From positions 33,286,001-33,350,000 of the forward strand of contig NC_089037.1 of the NCBI RefSeq assembly GCF_034140825.1: DNA of 64,000 nucleotides, given 5' to 3'. Position numbers and translations under genes: made by a program. This DNA is from Oryza sativa Japonica Group. Lineage: Eukaryota; Streptophyta; Magnoliopsida; Poales; Poaceae. The notes under the pieces are model-generated. The model was given only the letters and a program-made list of their open reading frames with translations. It searched no databases and was not told the DNA's origin. Below, piece after piece: positions 42,522 through 54,300 of this stretch (positions within the stretch are counted from its first letter, which is position 1; each line of letters starts with the position of its first letter).

Positions 42522-43505
42522 CTAAACTATATATGGATCAGTGGGCAGAATCCACAATGCCCTGTGTACCGCTGGAACATCAACGAAATCATCCCATCCA
42601 TCTTTCACGCTGGACATCTTCAAGCACGTAGGCACCTCATCATCCCCAGGAACGAACGCGTAGACACAATCCTCGTGCAGCCCAAGCTCACGGGCCGAAC
42701 ACGTCGCGCCGAAATACCACGGAGACAGCAAGAACGCGCCGACGGCGAGGTCACCGGCCGTGCGCCACCGCGGCGGCTGCTCGGAGAAATCCATCCTGTA
42801 GACCCGGGTCTCGTAGCCCGTCTTGTCGCAGCGAAAGCCGCGGTACACCAGCATAACCATGTACAGATCCTCGCCGGATTCCACTAGGAATACCTTCGCC
42901 CTGTACACGACCTCGAACTCTCCGGCGAGCTCGAGGGAGCTGAACACCGGCGATGTCGATGTCGCAGCGGCGGAGGGAGAGAACTCGAGCACGCCGATGT
43001 CGGAGAGTGTACCGTTGAAGTAGAACTTGCCCCGGCAAGCGGCGATCGAGCATATCGGCACCTTCTCGTGGTCCTCGCCGTCGATGGGCGGGTCCAGTGG
43101 CTGCGTTCCGATGTCGTACTCGTGCCTCGTCCACTCGCCGTCTTCCTCGCCGACGTGAAGGTACCAGATGACGGTGGCGAATGGCTCGACGAGCAGCGCG
43201 ACGCAACCAGGGATCGTCGGCTTGCCGGAGAGGACGCAGGTGGACTTGCTCGGCAGGTCCTCGGGCAGATGTGGCAGGTGAATCTTGTCGCCGGGATCAC
43301 GAGGATTCTGCAGGAACGTGGTGGCGGCGGCGGCGTCGCGGACTAGGATCCATCCCTGAGGCGTCTACCATAGTTTTTTCTTGTTGTTGGTCAGGCTGTC
43401 GATGGCGCACTCGATCTTCGCCTCCTCGAATATGTCGAAGAATGTCGGCTTTGGCGTGTCCGCGTCTTCGTACAGGGCGAGGCAGGGAAAAGGGAGCGGA
43501 TCCAT
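42522..43505 (-). pseudogene. DUF295 gene (second subfamily) with one nonsense codon
   Basis: From ATG 43505 (MDPLPFPCLALYEDADTPK) one frame continues to the stop at 42522, about 327 codons, except for a single TAG at 43365-43367 where relatives have Val in the W-V-TPQGW motif (residue ~47). After it come GWILVRDAAAATTFLQNP, KPTIPGCVALLVEPFA, VIWYLHVGEEDGEW, HEYDIGTQPLDPP, GKFYFNGTLSDIGVLEF, VFLVESGEDLYMVML, FLLSPWYFGATCSAREL and ALWILPTDP. The first ATG after the stop is far downstream, so a normal protein is unlikely. Core promoter at 43625 retained. Young nonsense pseudogene. Confidence 0.88.
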
Positions 43506-43624
43506 CAAAATACCAAAAATACCGTACTCTGAGCACCAAAAAAGCTGTGTGAATTCCACGCACACGTTCGCTGGATCAGATCGATGTTTGTTGGTGAAGA
43601 AATTAGTCCTGTGGCTATCTATCT

Positions 43625-43636
43625 CTTATGTAGGCG
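43625..43636 (-). promoter_or_regulatory. DUF295 core promoter
   Basis: cttatgtaggcg on the plus strand, 120 bases upstream of ATG 43505; the TATA core is weakened by one base. Confidence 0.5.
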
Positions 43637-44810
43637 AAGAGTGCATGGGCAGGAAGAACGAAGCCGAGTACAAACAGCCCCAGCCGTCGGAGTCGGATTT
43701 TGAGTCTCAGTCTGCACGAACCGCAACCGAATTGGATTCCTCCTACACAGTAAATCAGAACCTGACGAGTTTTTCAAACAACTAAACGGTGTGTGTATAT
43801 ATATGTATATGTATATACACGCGCGCGAAAATTGTTTTAAAAAATCATATCAATCTATTTTTTAAAAAAATGCTAATAATTAATTAATCACATATTGATG
43901 GATCGCTCTGTTTTACGCGTTTAAGAGGGATTTGTTCCTAACCGCAACAGTCAAACGCAGCCTAATTGTATTTTCTCAACGTGTATTAATATATGACTGT
44001 GCATTCTTCATCTTAATTTTTGTTCTTTCTATTTCACTGAATCGAAGAGGTGCATCCGTACGGAGGTAGACAGCATTGACATGTAGACATTGATAAATGG
44101 CAGTACTAAAATGGTTGAATTACTGATGCCCCGCAAAAAAAAAATACTGATGAAAGATAAATCTTGGCCAATAATGCTAGAAAAATGACATGTCAAACAT
44201 AAAAACTGGTTGCTATGGACCATCCAAATCTAATATATTCCCAAGAGATTAGAGATAGATCTGATGACTGTACATGTCGTCTACTAAGATATTCAATTGA
44301 ACCAGAAGCTAGGGATGTCATTAATCAAGAAATTCAGGTTGGACATGGGATGCCTGAATCCTGATAGTATATTATAGTATTGTATTGTTTGATTTCTCAT
44401 GTGCTGACATGTCAAAAACAGCTCTCCTATTCCAACGGTTTGACACGACCAATAAAGTTTTTTGATCATATCTTCAGGAGTTCAGGGATAATGGAGTCAT
44501 CTAGAATATCCGTACAGGATGTACTTTGTCACATTAGTCGTTGCTCTCCGACTCTATATAAACTACTCCTTTTAAAGTGCATGAAAATGACCATATGATT
44601 ACTTTAGTTTGCATTTAGTCCCATTGTTTTCAGCAATTGTCAATCTTTCATATTGTTTGGTAGATCCTACTCTCATTCATTCAACAGCTACTACATGATG
44701 GTAACCAGAAGACAAATGCATAGGACAATATAAAAAAAATGTTCATGGCCAAACCAGTAAGATCACCCACTGAAATCATCTGCATTGCAAGTTTGCAACT
44801 TGAAAAACCT
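43637..44810. other. Intergenic, end of the DUF295 array
   Basis: No gene. 43800-43970 contains a diverged MITE remnant similar to part of 41124-41361. No further DUF295 sequence is seen to the right. Confidence 0.45.
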
Positions 44811-44815
44811 TTGCT

Positions 44816-44823
44816 TATATATA
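44816..44823 (+). promoter_or_regulatory. TATA box of the SAUR gene
   Basis: TATATATA inside the palindrome cttatatataag, 61 bases upstream of the ATG at 44884. Confidence 0.6.
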
Positions 44824-44883
44824 AGCAAGGGAGGATCAAGGTGCATCACCATTTCTCCAACTAAGAAACATTAGGTAGGGAGG

Positions 44884-45150
44884 ATGGGGGAGATCTTCTC
44901 AGTTCATCGAGGGCGCATCCCGGTGCTCGTCGGCGAGGGGGAGGAGATGAAGAGGGTAGTGATCCACATGGAGGAGCTTCACCACCCTTACTTCTTTGTG
45001 TTGCTGGAGCTGGCAGCAATGGAGTTTGGGCATGAACAGGAGGGCGTTTTAAGGATCCCTTGCAGCATCGAGCAATTCCAGGCAATCGTTGAGCTCATCA
45101 GAAGCAGCATGTTGAAGGTGAAAATGGCGTGCCTCCTTTCAAGATGTTGA
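44884..45150 (+). CDS. SAUR family (small auxin-up RNA) protein
   Basis: Intronless, 88 residues, ATG 44884 to TGA 45148-45150. SAUR core: HRGRIPVLVGEGEEMKRVVI (residues ~8-27), then HHPYFFVLLELAAMEFGHEQ and GVLRIPCSIEQFQAIVEL. SAURs are short auxin-induced proteins; many inhibit PP2C-D phosphatases and so activate the plasma-membrane H+-ATPase in cell expansion. The C-terminus after LIRSSMLK looks atypical (VKMACLLSRC), so a frameshift close to the end cannot be excluded, but the core is complete. A strong TATA box lies upstream. Intronless structure and size are typical. Confidence 0.85.
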   Translation: MGEIFSVHRGRIPVLVGEGEEMKRVVIHMEELHHPYFFVLLELAAMEFGHEQEGVLRIPCSIEQFQAIVELIRSSMLKVKMACLLSRC

Positions 45151-45504
45151 TGGAGAACTGGGGAGGGCGAGAGATGGTTATCAAGGAATTGCCGGCTGCC
45201 TTCTGCGTGTTCTCGATCGTCCTGATCTTTTGGTATCAGCGGTTTAGAACTGTGATTGATAGCTACTACTAAATGTTGGAGGAGTTTTGTGTAGCTTGTA
45301 CAGGGATGATCCCTAGTCATCTAATATGATGATAACCTGCCATGTGCAAAGTTTTTCTTGGGCATTATTTTGTCACGTGTTACGAGCTATGATTTCGGTT
45401 TCGGATGATTATTGCATATCACTTCTATCCTAAACTATCCTAAACTATAAGAGATTTCACTCATGTAAGGAGGGCAAAACCCTTGTTCTGTAGAACCAAG
45501 TTAG

Positions 45505-45743
45505 TAATCCCTCATTCCCTAAATGTTTGACGCCGTTGACTTTTTTAAATATGTTTGACCGTTCGTCTTATTCAAAAAATTTTGTGCAATATGTAAAATT
45601 ATATATATACATAAAAGTATATTTAACAATAAATCAAATGATAGGAAAGAATTAATAATTACTTAAATTTTTTGAATAAGACAAACGATCAAACATTTTT
45701 TAAAAAAGTCAACGGCGTCAAATATTTTAGGATGGAGGGAGTA
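45505..45743. mobile_element. Stowaway MITE (complete)
   Basis: Element 45507-45741, 235 bp, TA on both sides. Ends atccctcattccctaaatgt and ctccctccatcctaaaatat (right end read inward); just inside, GACGCCGTTGACTTTTTT is matched by AAAAAAGTCAACGGCGTC, a perfect inverted pair. Confidence 0.92.
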
Positions 45744-46366
45744 GGACAGAATAGCCTGCGGTGTACAAAGTTTTGTCAGACATTTTCTTCATCAGAATTA
45801 CTACTGCTTTGTCTTGTTTTTTTAAACAAAAGAGAGTGCATCTTATCGAATTGAACAGGTTCGATAAAATTGTCCCCCTGTGGCCTTGTGCACAGCCAAA
45901 CGCCTCTGTACGACACGCGAGAGATCCAGGTACGTTGCAAGAGAAACAATTGGCTGGTTGGTAGCCAGGTCCAGGTAGGTAGACCAGATCGTAGCGATGG
46001 CGTTTTACACGGAACCAAGTGGCCGCCGCCGCACGACACAAGGGAAAATGACGGGTCAAAAACACTCAAAAAGCCGAGAACGAATGTTTCTTAAGAGTAC
46101 TGACCAATTCAGTAGAATTACAGTATCATGCAGGTTGGTGGCCATAAGGTGATTCCAGCTAGCATAATGTTCCAGAATGACACGAGACAACGAGAGGCAA
46201 AGCGACAAAAAACATGTAGGACAATCCACACCCAGTAATCCATATTAATACCACAATATAAGAGTTTGGGAGAGGGTGTTTCATACGTTTTACAGGCTCT
46301 GAGACCTCATACGGGTAAATCTCCGACAACACTCCATCTGCAGCTAGAATCATGCAGGCAAGGCTA

Positions 46367-46389
46367 AACGATGATGATGATGATGATGG
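46367..46389. repeat. Short (GAT)n microsatellite
   Basis: Seven to eight GAT units, in the 3' flank of ADF2. Confidence 0.8.
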
Positions 46390-46520
46390 TGGGGATACGT
46401 TTTACAGGAAACATGGATATCTTTCTTATTAACAATAGTATCGCAAGGGAGCATCACTGATAGGATGAATTTGCGTCTTGACTTGAGATTCGCAGGTGAT
46501 CGATCATCAGGGCCAGGGCC

Positions 46521-49125
46521 TTAATGAGCCCGCTCCCGGAGGACCTCAAGGTCTACCTCAGTTGGGTCGGTTGCCTGGATCTCGTAGTGGAATCCATCAA
46601 GTTCTTGCTTGATGCGATCCTTGGAGGTGGAGTACAGCATCTTAGCACGGATCCGGGATGTTGATGGAGACCTGATGCAATATATCAGAAAGTAAGCAAA
46701 GATCTGTATATCAGGCATGTAAAAGTTATAAGCGCCTTTCAGATCAGATACTAAGCTCCTAAATACTATATTGGATTACCAACAGCAAGTACAAACCAAA
46801 GAAGGTTAAGACTGTCATCACTTCCAGATTCTTATAGCAAAGATCTAATCAGTGTTCATAAATGCCTTTATTAACACAGTAAGGAGCCAATGATATAAAA
46901 CACTGATGATTACTTGTGTCCCTCCTAAAGTGCCCCCAACTACTTTTACTTAAGACTAAACAGGATTATGGTAGAGAACCACTCCAGCTAATGTAGCTGC
47001 TATATGTATAGCATAACAAAGTGGATTTGTGATTAGGAAGCTCACCAGGCGATGAAGAAAATCTTGCTCTTTTGCACATTCTCCCCAGTAACAAAGTCAA
47101 AATCATAGAGGGCATATCTGCAGTCATTTTCTGGGAGAGATGCCAGGAAATCATCATAACTCTCAGTTGTTGCCCCGGTCTTCTCCACAACAACTTGCTT
47201 TTGCTTTTCCTCGATTTTGAAGATAACATAGCGAAATGCTTTCTTCATCTGAAGCTCAAGGAATGTGTCCCTGATGTCAGGAGCAACCCCCATACCGGAG
47301 GATGCATTGGACTGCAAACATAATTACAGACACTTGAGAACATGATCAATAAAAACAAGACCTAATAATAAGAGAAACTGTTCAAAATTCAACATCACAT
47401 GTCAATTCAGTATTCAAGTAAAAAAAAAGTGAAGTAAACCTACATAGAAGCAAAGACCATTCAAGATAAATCTTATTTAGTGTGATAGAGTGGTGCTAAA
47501 CTTTCAGAATCACATTGTAAACTTGTAAGAAACCATGAGATTGCTAACGCATTCTGCGCATCATTGAGCCCTGAACATCCACATGTGCCAATGGCAAAAT
47601 ATGTAACACTCATATTTGGTATAACAAACTACAATATCAGTAATCGACTTGTTGTAAAATTGTTAACAGTAACATAACTTGGCTTGCGTATATTTTTTTA
47701 TGCTTGGCCACAGCTCATAGGCAGTAAAAGAACATGCTCACACAGAAAAAATGCACAAATATTTAAATCAAATAGCACAGAGGCCCAGGACCCAGGGTTG
47801 ACAAAATGTGTTGAATATGCATCTATTAGGATAATACTAAGATATTAAAATTTAAGAATCATATGTAAATTACATGGCTGGAAATTTGATATTTGGGCAT
47901 CATAAAAACTTAATTATACAGGTTATTCTTTAATTAACTCAGCCACACCGAACCTAAAAAAAAACACAGCTGTGTAGTTGTGTCAGGTTAACTTGACCAT
48001 TTTTGGCCTTTTAACCTGGCAGACTAAAAATATTGGTGTTCTAAAACTAGGACTTACAAAGATACATACAAATGAATGGGTACCCAACCTTGTAGGGCTT
48101 AAGCCACATAAGCGGTCAATTATGCTGTACAGGCTATACAGGGTGGGTGACCGCAGAAATAAGTCTCACTACTTTTCAGAACTCCACAAAAATCCTATAA
48201 TTGAAGAGGCATCTTCCAAATATCTCTGATGTGGAAAAATATTGTTCTACCCTGATAGGCAGTCACTCAACAAGGACGCAAACTTTTAACAGAAACGATA
48301 GCATAATTCATTATTTAGAAGTCATAGATTGTTTCAATTGACTCAAAAATACTTTCGTATAATGCCTAATGTACCTGGTGATCCAACGCCGACATAAATA
48401 AATCCAAGTCAAGTGGCTGCTGAAGAACAATGCCTCATTCCCCGCCCACAAAACCAAACTATTATCTCGTGGATACTTTCCACAACGTGTTTTCTTTCAT
48501 TTCTAAGTCTCGCCTATTCCCAATCAGTCCCTTTCATTTCTGTCTTGCCTATTCCCCGACCAGTTTCTAATGCATTACATACCATCGCTCCCTACTGCAC
48601 CATCTCACAAATATATACACTAAGATAATGAGAGAAATCATATAATTGCAGTCAAAACAGAGAAACCGTTAGGCATGCAATCTGACCACGAGGAATCTAA
48701 AACACTAAACTTCAAATACAGTAACCAACTTTATCTAATCCCAAACTAGCCATAAACAATTTCACATAATCACCCCTTAAAACCTCTCATCTACCTGCTA
48801 GCCAGAACCGTCCACAAATCACGTCATCAACCACACGAAACCAAAACGATCTCCATAAATCCATCGCGGCACACAAAGAAACTCCTCCCACGCCAGTGGA
48901 TCTCACGTTTAGCCGTTAGATGAAACCCATTCGACCGGATCCGAACAACACACCGTGAGAAGGATCACGAGGGGGCCCTCGATCCAGACCACGCAGATCT
49001 AAACCACCCCCGCCGCCGCCGCCCGCAGGCACCACAACCAAAACGGACCGCCGCCAACGAACCAGAGCAGAATAGGGAGGAGGAAGAGGAGGAGATCAAC
49101 TCACGTGGGAACGCATGAACGCCAT
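46521..49125 (-). CDS. ADF2: Actin-depolymerizing factor (ADF/cofilin)
   Basis: Three exons, 145 residues: 49125-49105 (MAFMRSH), 47311-47046 and 46671-46521, with GT-AG introns of 1793 and 374 bases. The third codon of the second junction (Trp) is split, and the sum 21+266+151 keeps frame. ADF/cofilins bind G- and F-actin, sever and depolymerise filaments and respond to phosphorylation near the N-terminal Ser. Visible: [73 protein letters not shown], the actin-binding helix ([20 protein letters not shown]) and [12 protein letters not shown]. This matches rice ADF2 as I remember it. The first exon is tiny, as usual for plant ADFs. A TATATA-like element lies near 49365 in a GC-rich promoter. 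Confidence 0.95.
47312..49104 (-). other. Long first intron of ADF2
   Basis: 1.8 kb, donor GTGAGT directly after the seventh codon, acceptor TTTGCAG. No gene or complete transposon is seen inside. Long 5' introns of plant actin-cytoskeleton genes often raise expression; whether this one does is inference. Confidence 0.6.
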
Positions 49126-49129
49126 GGGG

Positions 49130-50160
49130 ATCGGAGCCGGAGGAGGAGGAGGAGCGCCGCGCCTCTGCTTCGATCGCACGCAGACTCCGGAGAAGAGAGG
49201 AGGACTAGACTACTTGAGGAGGAGGCAGATGATTCGGTTGCTGTGCGCGAGTTTTATTTTTTTTTCTTCCTTTTTTTTTCTCTCTTTTTTTCCTTTTCCG
49301 CCTTCGCGAGTTGGGCGGCGTCTTTTGGTGTGGAGAGGAAAAATTCGCGAGGAAGGGGCGCGTTCATATATAGTTGTGGAGGCGGGGAGTTGCACGTCGC
49401 GTGTGGGATGTTTGTGTCACTGACAGGTGGGGTTCATGTAATGTGGGGGCAGGGTGTCAGTGGCTGGGTTGGGTGAGGAGGTGGGGGGATTGAGGAGACG
49501 TGGGGTTTGGACGGCGGTGAAGGGCTAATCCAACGGCTGGGATGGGGTCGGGTTGGCTGGCTCTGACTGAGTCTGTGGGCCCTTTGCCAGAGGCGTGATG
49601 AGTTGGGAAGTGTTTGAAAGGGTGACTTTTTGGGGAAGAATAAAATGAGGAGGAATTCGAATGGAAAAATGGGGAAAGGAGAAATGTAGGGACAACTTCT
49701 TCAATATACAGTTTTACACGCCTGTTGATATATAAGTTAATTGTTTCATTACTTGTTCAGAAGGATTGATGGTTTTACACGCGTCCATATAATTGAACTC
49801 CTGACTTATGACTTAAAAAATATTTTCAAAATTTTAAATGTATAGAAATCCAACATATATTTATTCACGTTTAATATTTATATTTCTCTTCTATAATATA
49901 CTCCTGGAGTATGTGTTTTGGTTTCTGGACTGTTTTTTTAGTTAAATTATGTTTTGTGGTTGATAAAAACGATTGCAATATGTCCCGTGTGATTTAATGA
50001 AGTATTACCAACAAAATTGTTGAGAATGAAACGAGAGGGAGAGAGATGAGTAATTCTCATTGATCAAATGTTTAGTTTATACATAGGGAAATGGTTTCAA
50101 TCAGAGGACGTGATGGTTGGGTGTGAGGAGTGTCTGAGAGACCGAGGATGTGCGACTAAG
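49130..50160. other. ADF2 promoter and intergenic DNA
   Basis: GC-rich leader to about 49330, including a pyrimidine tract (TTTTTTTCTTCC-type) at 49254-49300, then AT-rich DNA with no gene. Confidence 0.5.
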
Positions 50161-50660
50161 GCCTTGATCCCAAAAATTTTGGCAAAAAACATCACATCAA
50201 ATATTTAGATATATGTATAGGGCATTAAATATGGGGAAAAAAATCAATTGCACAGTTTACATATAAAATGCGAGACGAATCTTTTGAACCTAATTACGCC
50301 ATGATTTGACAATGTGATGTTACAGTAAACATTTACTAATGACGGATTAATTCAGGGGTGGATCTCAAAAAAATAGTAGTGGGGGCTGAATAAACTACAT
50401 CAACATAAATTGAACCTTCAGTCCACACATCCTATGAATATATGGAAAAAAATTAGTGGGGGCTTTGGGGGGTCTCTGTCCCGGGGCGGTACTAGGGTCT
50501 CAAGACCCCCATTGTGAATACGCCCCTGAGTTAATTAGGTTTAATAAATTTGTCTCGTAGTTTACATGCGGAATCTATAATTTATTTTGTTACTAGTCTA
50601 CGTTAAATATTTTAAATGTGCGTATGTATATTTTAAAAATTTTACACTCAAACACACCCT
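50161..50660. mobile_element. MITE interrupted by a second MITE
   Basis: Outer arms 50161-50352 and 50529-50660 (ggccttgatcccaaaaattt at the left, tttacactcaaacacaccc at the right) belong to the same broad family as 32470-32755. The intervening 50353-50528 is a separate insertion. Confidence 0.5.
50353..50528. mobile_element. Nested hAT-like MITE
   Basis: 176 bp with ends CAGGGGTGGATC and CAGGGGCGTATTC (right end read inward). Flanks share TTAATT within an approximate 8-bp duplication (gattaatt, agttaatt). A CAGGGG-type end with an 8-bp duplication suggests hAT. Confidence 0.65.
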
Positions 50661-51339
50661 AAACCGCTGTGGTTCCTTGCGGTAGAGTAGAAGGGTGAGG
50701 TGCCTATTCACTGGGTCAATCCCATCTAATGATATGGATGAAACCATCCAAAAAATCGTAACACTTCCTTTGACTGAATCCAACATTTGATCATTACTCA
50801 CTTATTATTCACTTATTATTGTTCTACATACATGTTAAGAGAATCTTAGAAATAATATTTAATATTTATATTTTTCTTATATACAAGTCATGATATACTT
50901 TCGGAGTATGTGTTATGGCTTCCGGACCAATTTTAAGTTCAATTTTAAGGTAGGAGTATTAGCAACAAAACAACTCCATTCCTTTAGCGACAGACAATTC
51001 AAAAGCCAAGTTCTCAAAAAAAAAAATCAAAAGCGTGTAAACCGTTTTTACCATGAAAATATCTCCGATGATGCAAGACTCGCAGGCGGGCCCGATGGCG
51101 AGCCGAATGCCTCTCCAAAAGGGTTACGTGGGACCCATTCGTCGGTCGAAAAATTCAGACGGCCTAACATTACTATGGGCCCGTACGTCATCCACCGAGC
51201 GCTACCCGCCAAATGTTAGCCATAAACCCTGAGCCGTTCACGTTTCCCATCCCATTCTCATCATCCTCACCCTCCCCCGCGCCGACCCCCCGCCGCTGCC
51301 GCCGCCGCCGCTAAAACCCTAAAACCTCCAACCTCACCC

Positions 51340-54300
51340 ATGGCGGCGAGCAGCGCCGATCTCGCCGACGACGGCTTCCCGGCGCCGCGCCTCTTCTCGC
51401 AGGGCGTCTCCTACACCTACGACGACGTCATCTTCCTCCCGGGCTACATCGGGTTCCCGGCCGACGCCGTGGACCTCTCCACCCGCCTCTCCCGCCGCAT
51501 CCCCCTCTCCATCCCCTGCGTGGCCTCCCCCATGGACACCGTCTCCGAGGCCGCCATGGCCGCCGCCATGGCATCCCTCGGCGCCGCCGCCGTCGTCCAC
51601 TGCAACACCGAGCCCCACCTCCAGGCCTCCATCGTCCGCGCCGCCAAGTCCCGCCGCCTCCCGTTCGTCTCCTCCGTCCCCTTATTCTCCCCCGCCTCCA
51701 CCCCATCCCTCTCCGACTTCGCTGGCCACGACTACGGCCTGGTCACGGAGCGCGGCGATTCGCTCTCCAAGCTCGTCGGCGTCGCTGTTGCAGCCGAGAC
51801 CTCCTCTCGTCAGGCTCCCCTCCCTGTCTCCGAGTACATGCGCCCCGCCCCGCGCTCGGTGTCCGCCTCTTTTGATTTCGAGCAGGCGGCCGCCTTTCTA
51901 GCGGACGAGGGTTTGGATTATGCCCCTCTTGTATCCGATGATAGCGAGGTAATCGACCTCATCACTGTCAATGATGTGGAGCGCATCCGGAGCTATCCGA
52001 AGCTAGGCAAGCCGTCTCTTGGAGCGGACGGGAAGTTTGTTGTTGCGGCTTCCATTGGGACCCGTGAGGATGACAAGCGAAGGCTGGAGCAGCTAGTTAA
52101 GGCAGGGGCAAATGCGATTGTTGTAGATAGCTCGCAGGGGAACTCTATCTACCAGATTGATATGATCAAGTATGCAAAGAAGATGTACCCGGAAGTGGAC
52201 TTGATTGGAGGTAATGTGGTGACGATTGCGCAGGCACAGAATTTAGTTGCTTCTGGGGTGGATGGATTGCGTGTTGGGATGGGCTCTGGCTCAATTTGCA
52301 CTACCCAGGAGGTTTGTGCCGTGGGCCGAGGACAGGTAAATGCTCGATAAAGTTCCCATAAATTTTTTCTTCCTGAGTTTTTAAATTCAATTACACAATA
52401 CATTCAACCTTCTGGAGAATTTATTAGTTATCTAGTTTGTGGATCCTCTGCCATGTATAGGATGACCAGCATGCCCGTGCTGCCTCTTGTTCTGAGAACC
52501 ATCTGATGCTTTTGTTTTAGAGTTAATTGCACTTTGGTCCACCTTTTATTACCAAAGTTTCACTTTGGACTATTCTCTAGCTCATATTTTCACTTTGGAC
52601 CAGGTAAGATTACCTTTGGTGCACTTTGGACCACCCCAAGTCATTTTCTTTAGCTGTATTTACTCTATAAATGTTGTAAAGAATTACCTGCGTAAGTTGG
52701 AAAAGATTACTGGGTTACGGGTTGCTGATGTGTTTAAAGTTGGAACAGTCTTTTATGTATTCCTAAAAAAGTTTATGGGGGTGGTCCAAAGTGAAAGAAA
52801 GGTAAAGTAACCTAGCCCAAAATGAAAAAATGTGTTAAAGGGTGGTCCAAAGTGAAACTTTGGTAATAAAAGGTGGCCCTAAACGCAATTTACTCTTTGT
52901 TTTATTTAGAGGTCTGGTAACGAGACAGAAACATTGTTTGGTTACTTGTATCCCCACTTTTCCACAATCCCGTGCCGAAAGTGTGACAAACTGCAGATTT
53001 TGTGTCTCAAAATTGGTCACCACACTTGTGGCCTATTTTGGCTATGGAGAGAGTTGATGACAAGTGGGGCTAAAGGGTTAGAAAGTGTGGCACACCGTAG
53101 TGATAGTAACAAACCAAAAGCACCAGCCATATTTGGTCAAATCCACCTAACTGATGTGCGACAATACTTGGCAGCCATCCAAATAGGCCCAGAATCTGAT
53201 GCCTTACTAAAATTTCTAATCCTTCATCTCTGCCTTGCTATCCCAAGCATCTAAACTAGATTCTGATGCCTTGCTCTAATTTATAATCCTTCCTCTCTGC
53301 CTTGTTATCCCAAGCATCTATCCAAGCATCTAAACTAGTTGGATGCTTCGTCTCTGCATTGTTATCACAAGCATCTAAAGTTCTAAACTAGTTGGATGAT
53401 CTATAGCGTCTTCCATTTCCACCAACACTCAGGAGGATATGGATATCCTGTTTCATATTTTTAGATGGCACAAAGTGAGAATGAGTAGGTGTTAGGTTCT
53501 TCTTGTTTAATTAGGCTGGGTTGTCCAGACGTTACATTTTAAGTGTGAACTTTGTGTTAGTTGCTACAACCTCCCATTCATACCCGTGGAACCTGGGCAT
53601 TATGTTGTTTACGAGATTTTGTTCTGTGATGTATTGAGACCTTGTCCAGCTCATTCCTTTTCTGCTGTTTTTAGACCTAAACTTGAAATGAGGTTTGTAT
53701 AATAAGTGGATCATGGGACATGTGGCGGATACAAATGTTATAGGGATACAACAAATATGGTATATATATGGTATATATCGTATACCAAAGAATTTTGGCA
53801 CTGCTGTGTGCTGCATGTGTTTGATACTTGTTTCTTGCATTTCTGTGCGACAGGCTACAGCAGTGTATAAGGTTGCATCTTATGCCAAAGATCACAATGT
53901 GCCAGTCATTGCGGATGGTGGAATTTCAAACTCTGGACATATTGTGAAGGCTTTGTCTCTGGGGGCATCCACTGTTATGATGGGTAGCTTCTTGGCTGGC
54001 AGCCATGAAGCTCCTGGTACTTACGAGTACAAGGTATTCAATTTTTTAAAGCTTCTGCAGGAATTTTTAGGTTCAGCATGTGATTTTATTTCTGATATGC
54101 TTTTACCATGCATAAACTATTTTGTAGTTCTTTAGCAATGTCTGTCTGAGTCTGTACAACCGTACGTATTGAATTGATACTTTGAAGGACGACCCACATG
54201 CCATGCACATGCAAATGTACATCCCATGTGACCACTGCAATGAAAACATGCTATCAATGTTTAGGCAATATTTTGGTCTAATTGATGCCATAAAAGTGCT

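Noticed and set aside
49105-49476. Plus-strand open frames over the ADF2 leader
   Set aside because: They overlap the first exon and promoter of ADF2 on the other strand and consist of Arg/Gly and Phe runs.
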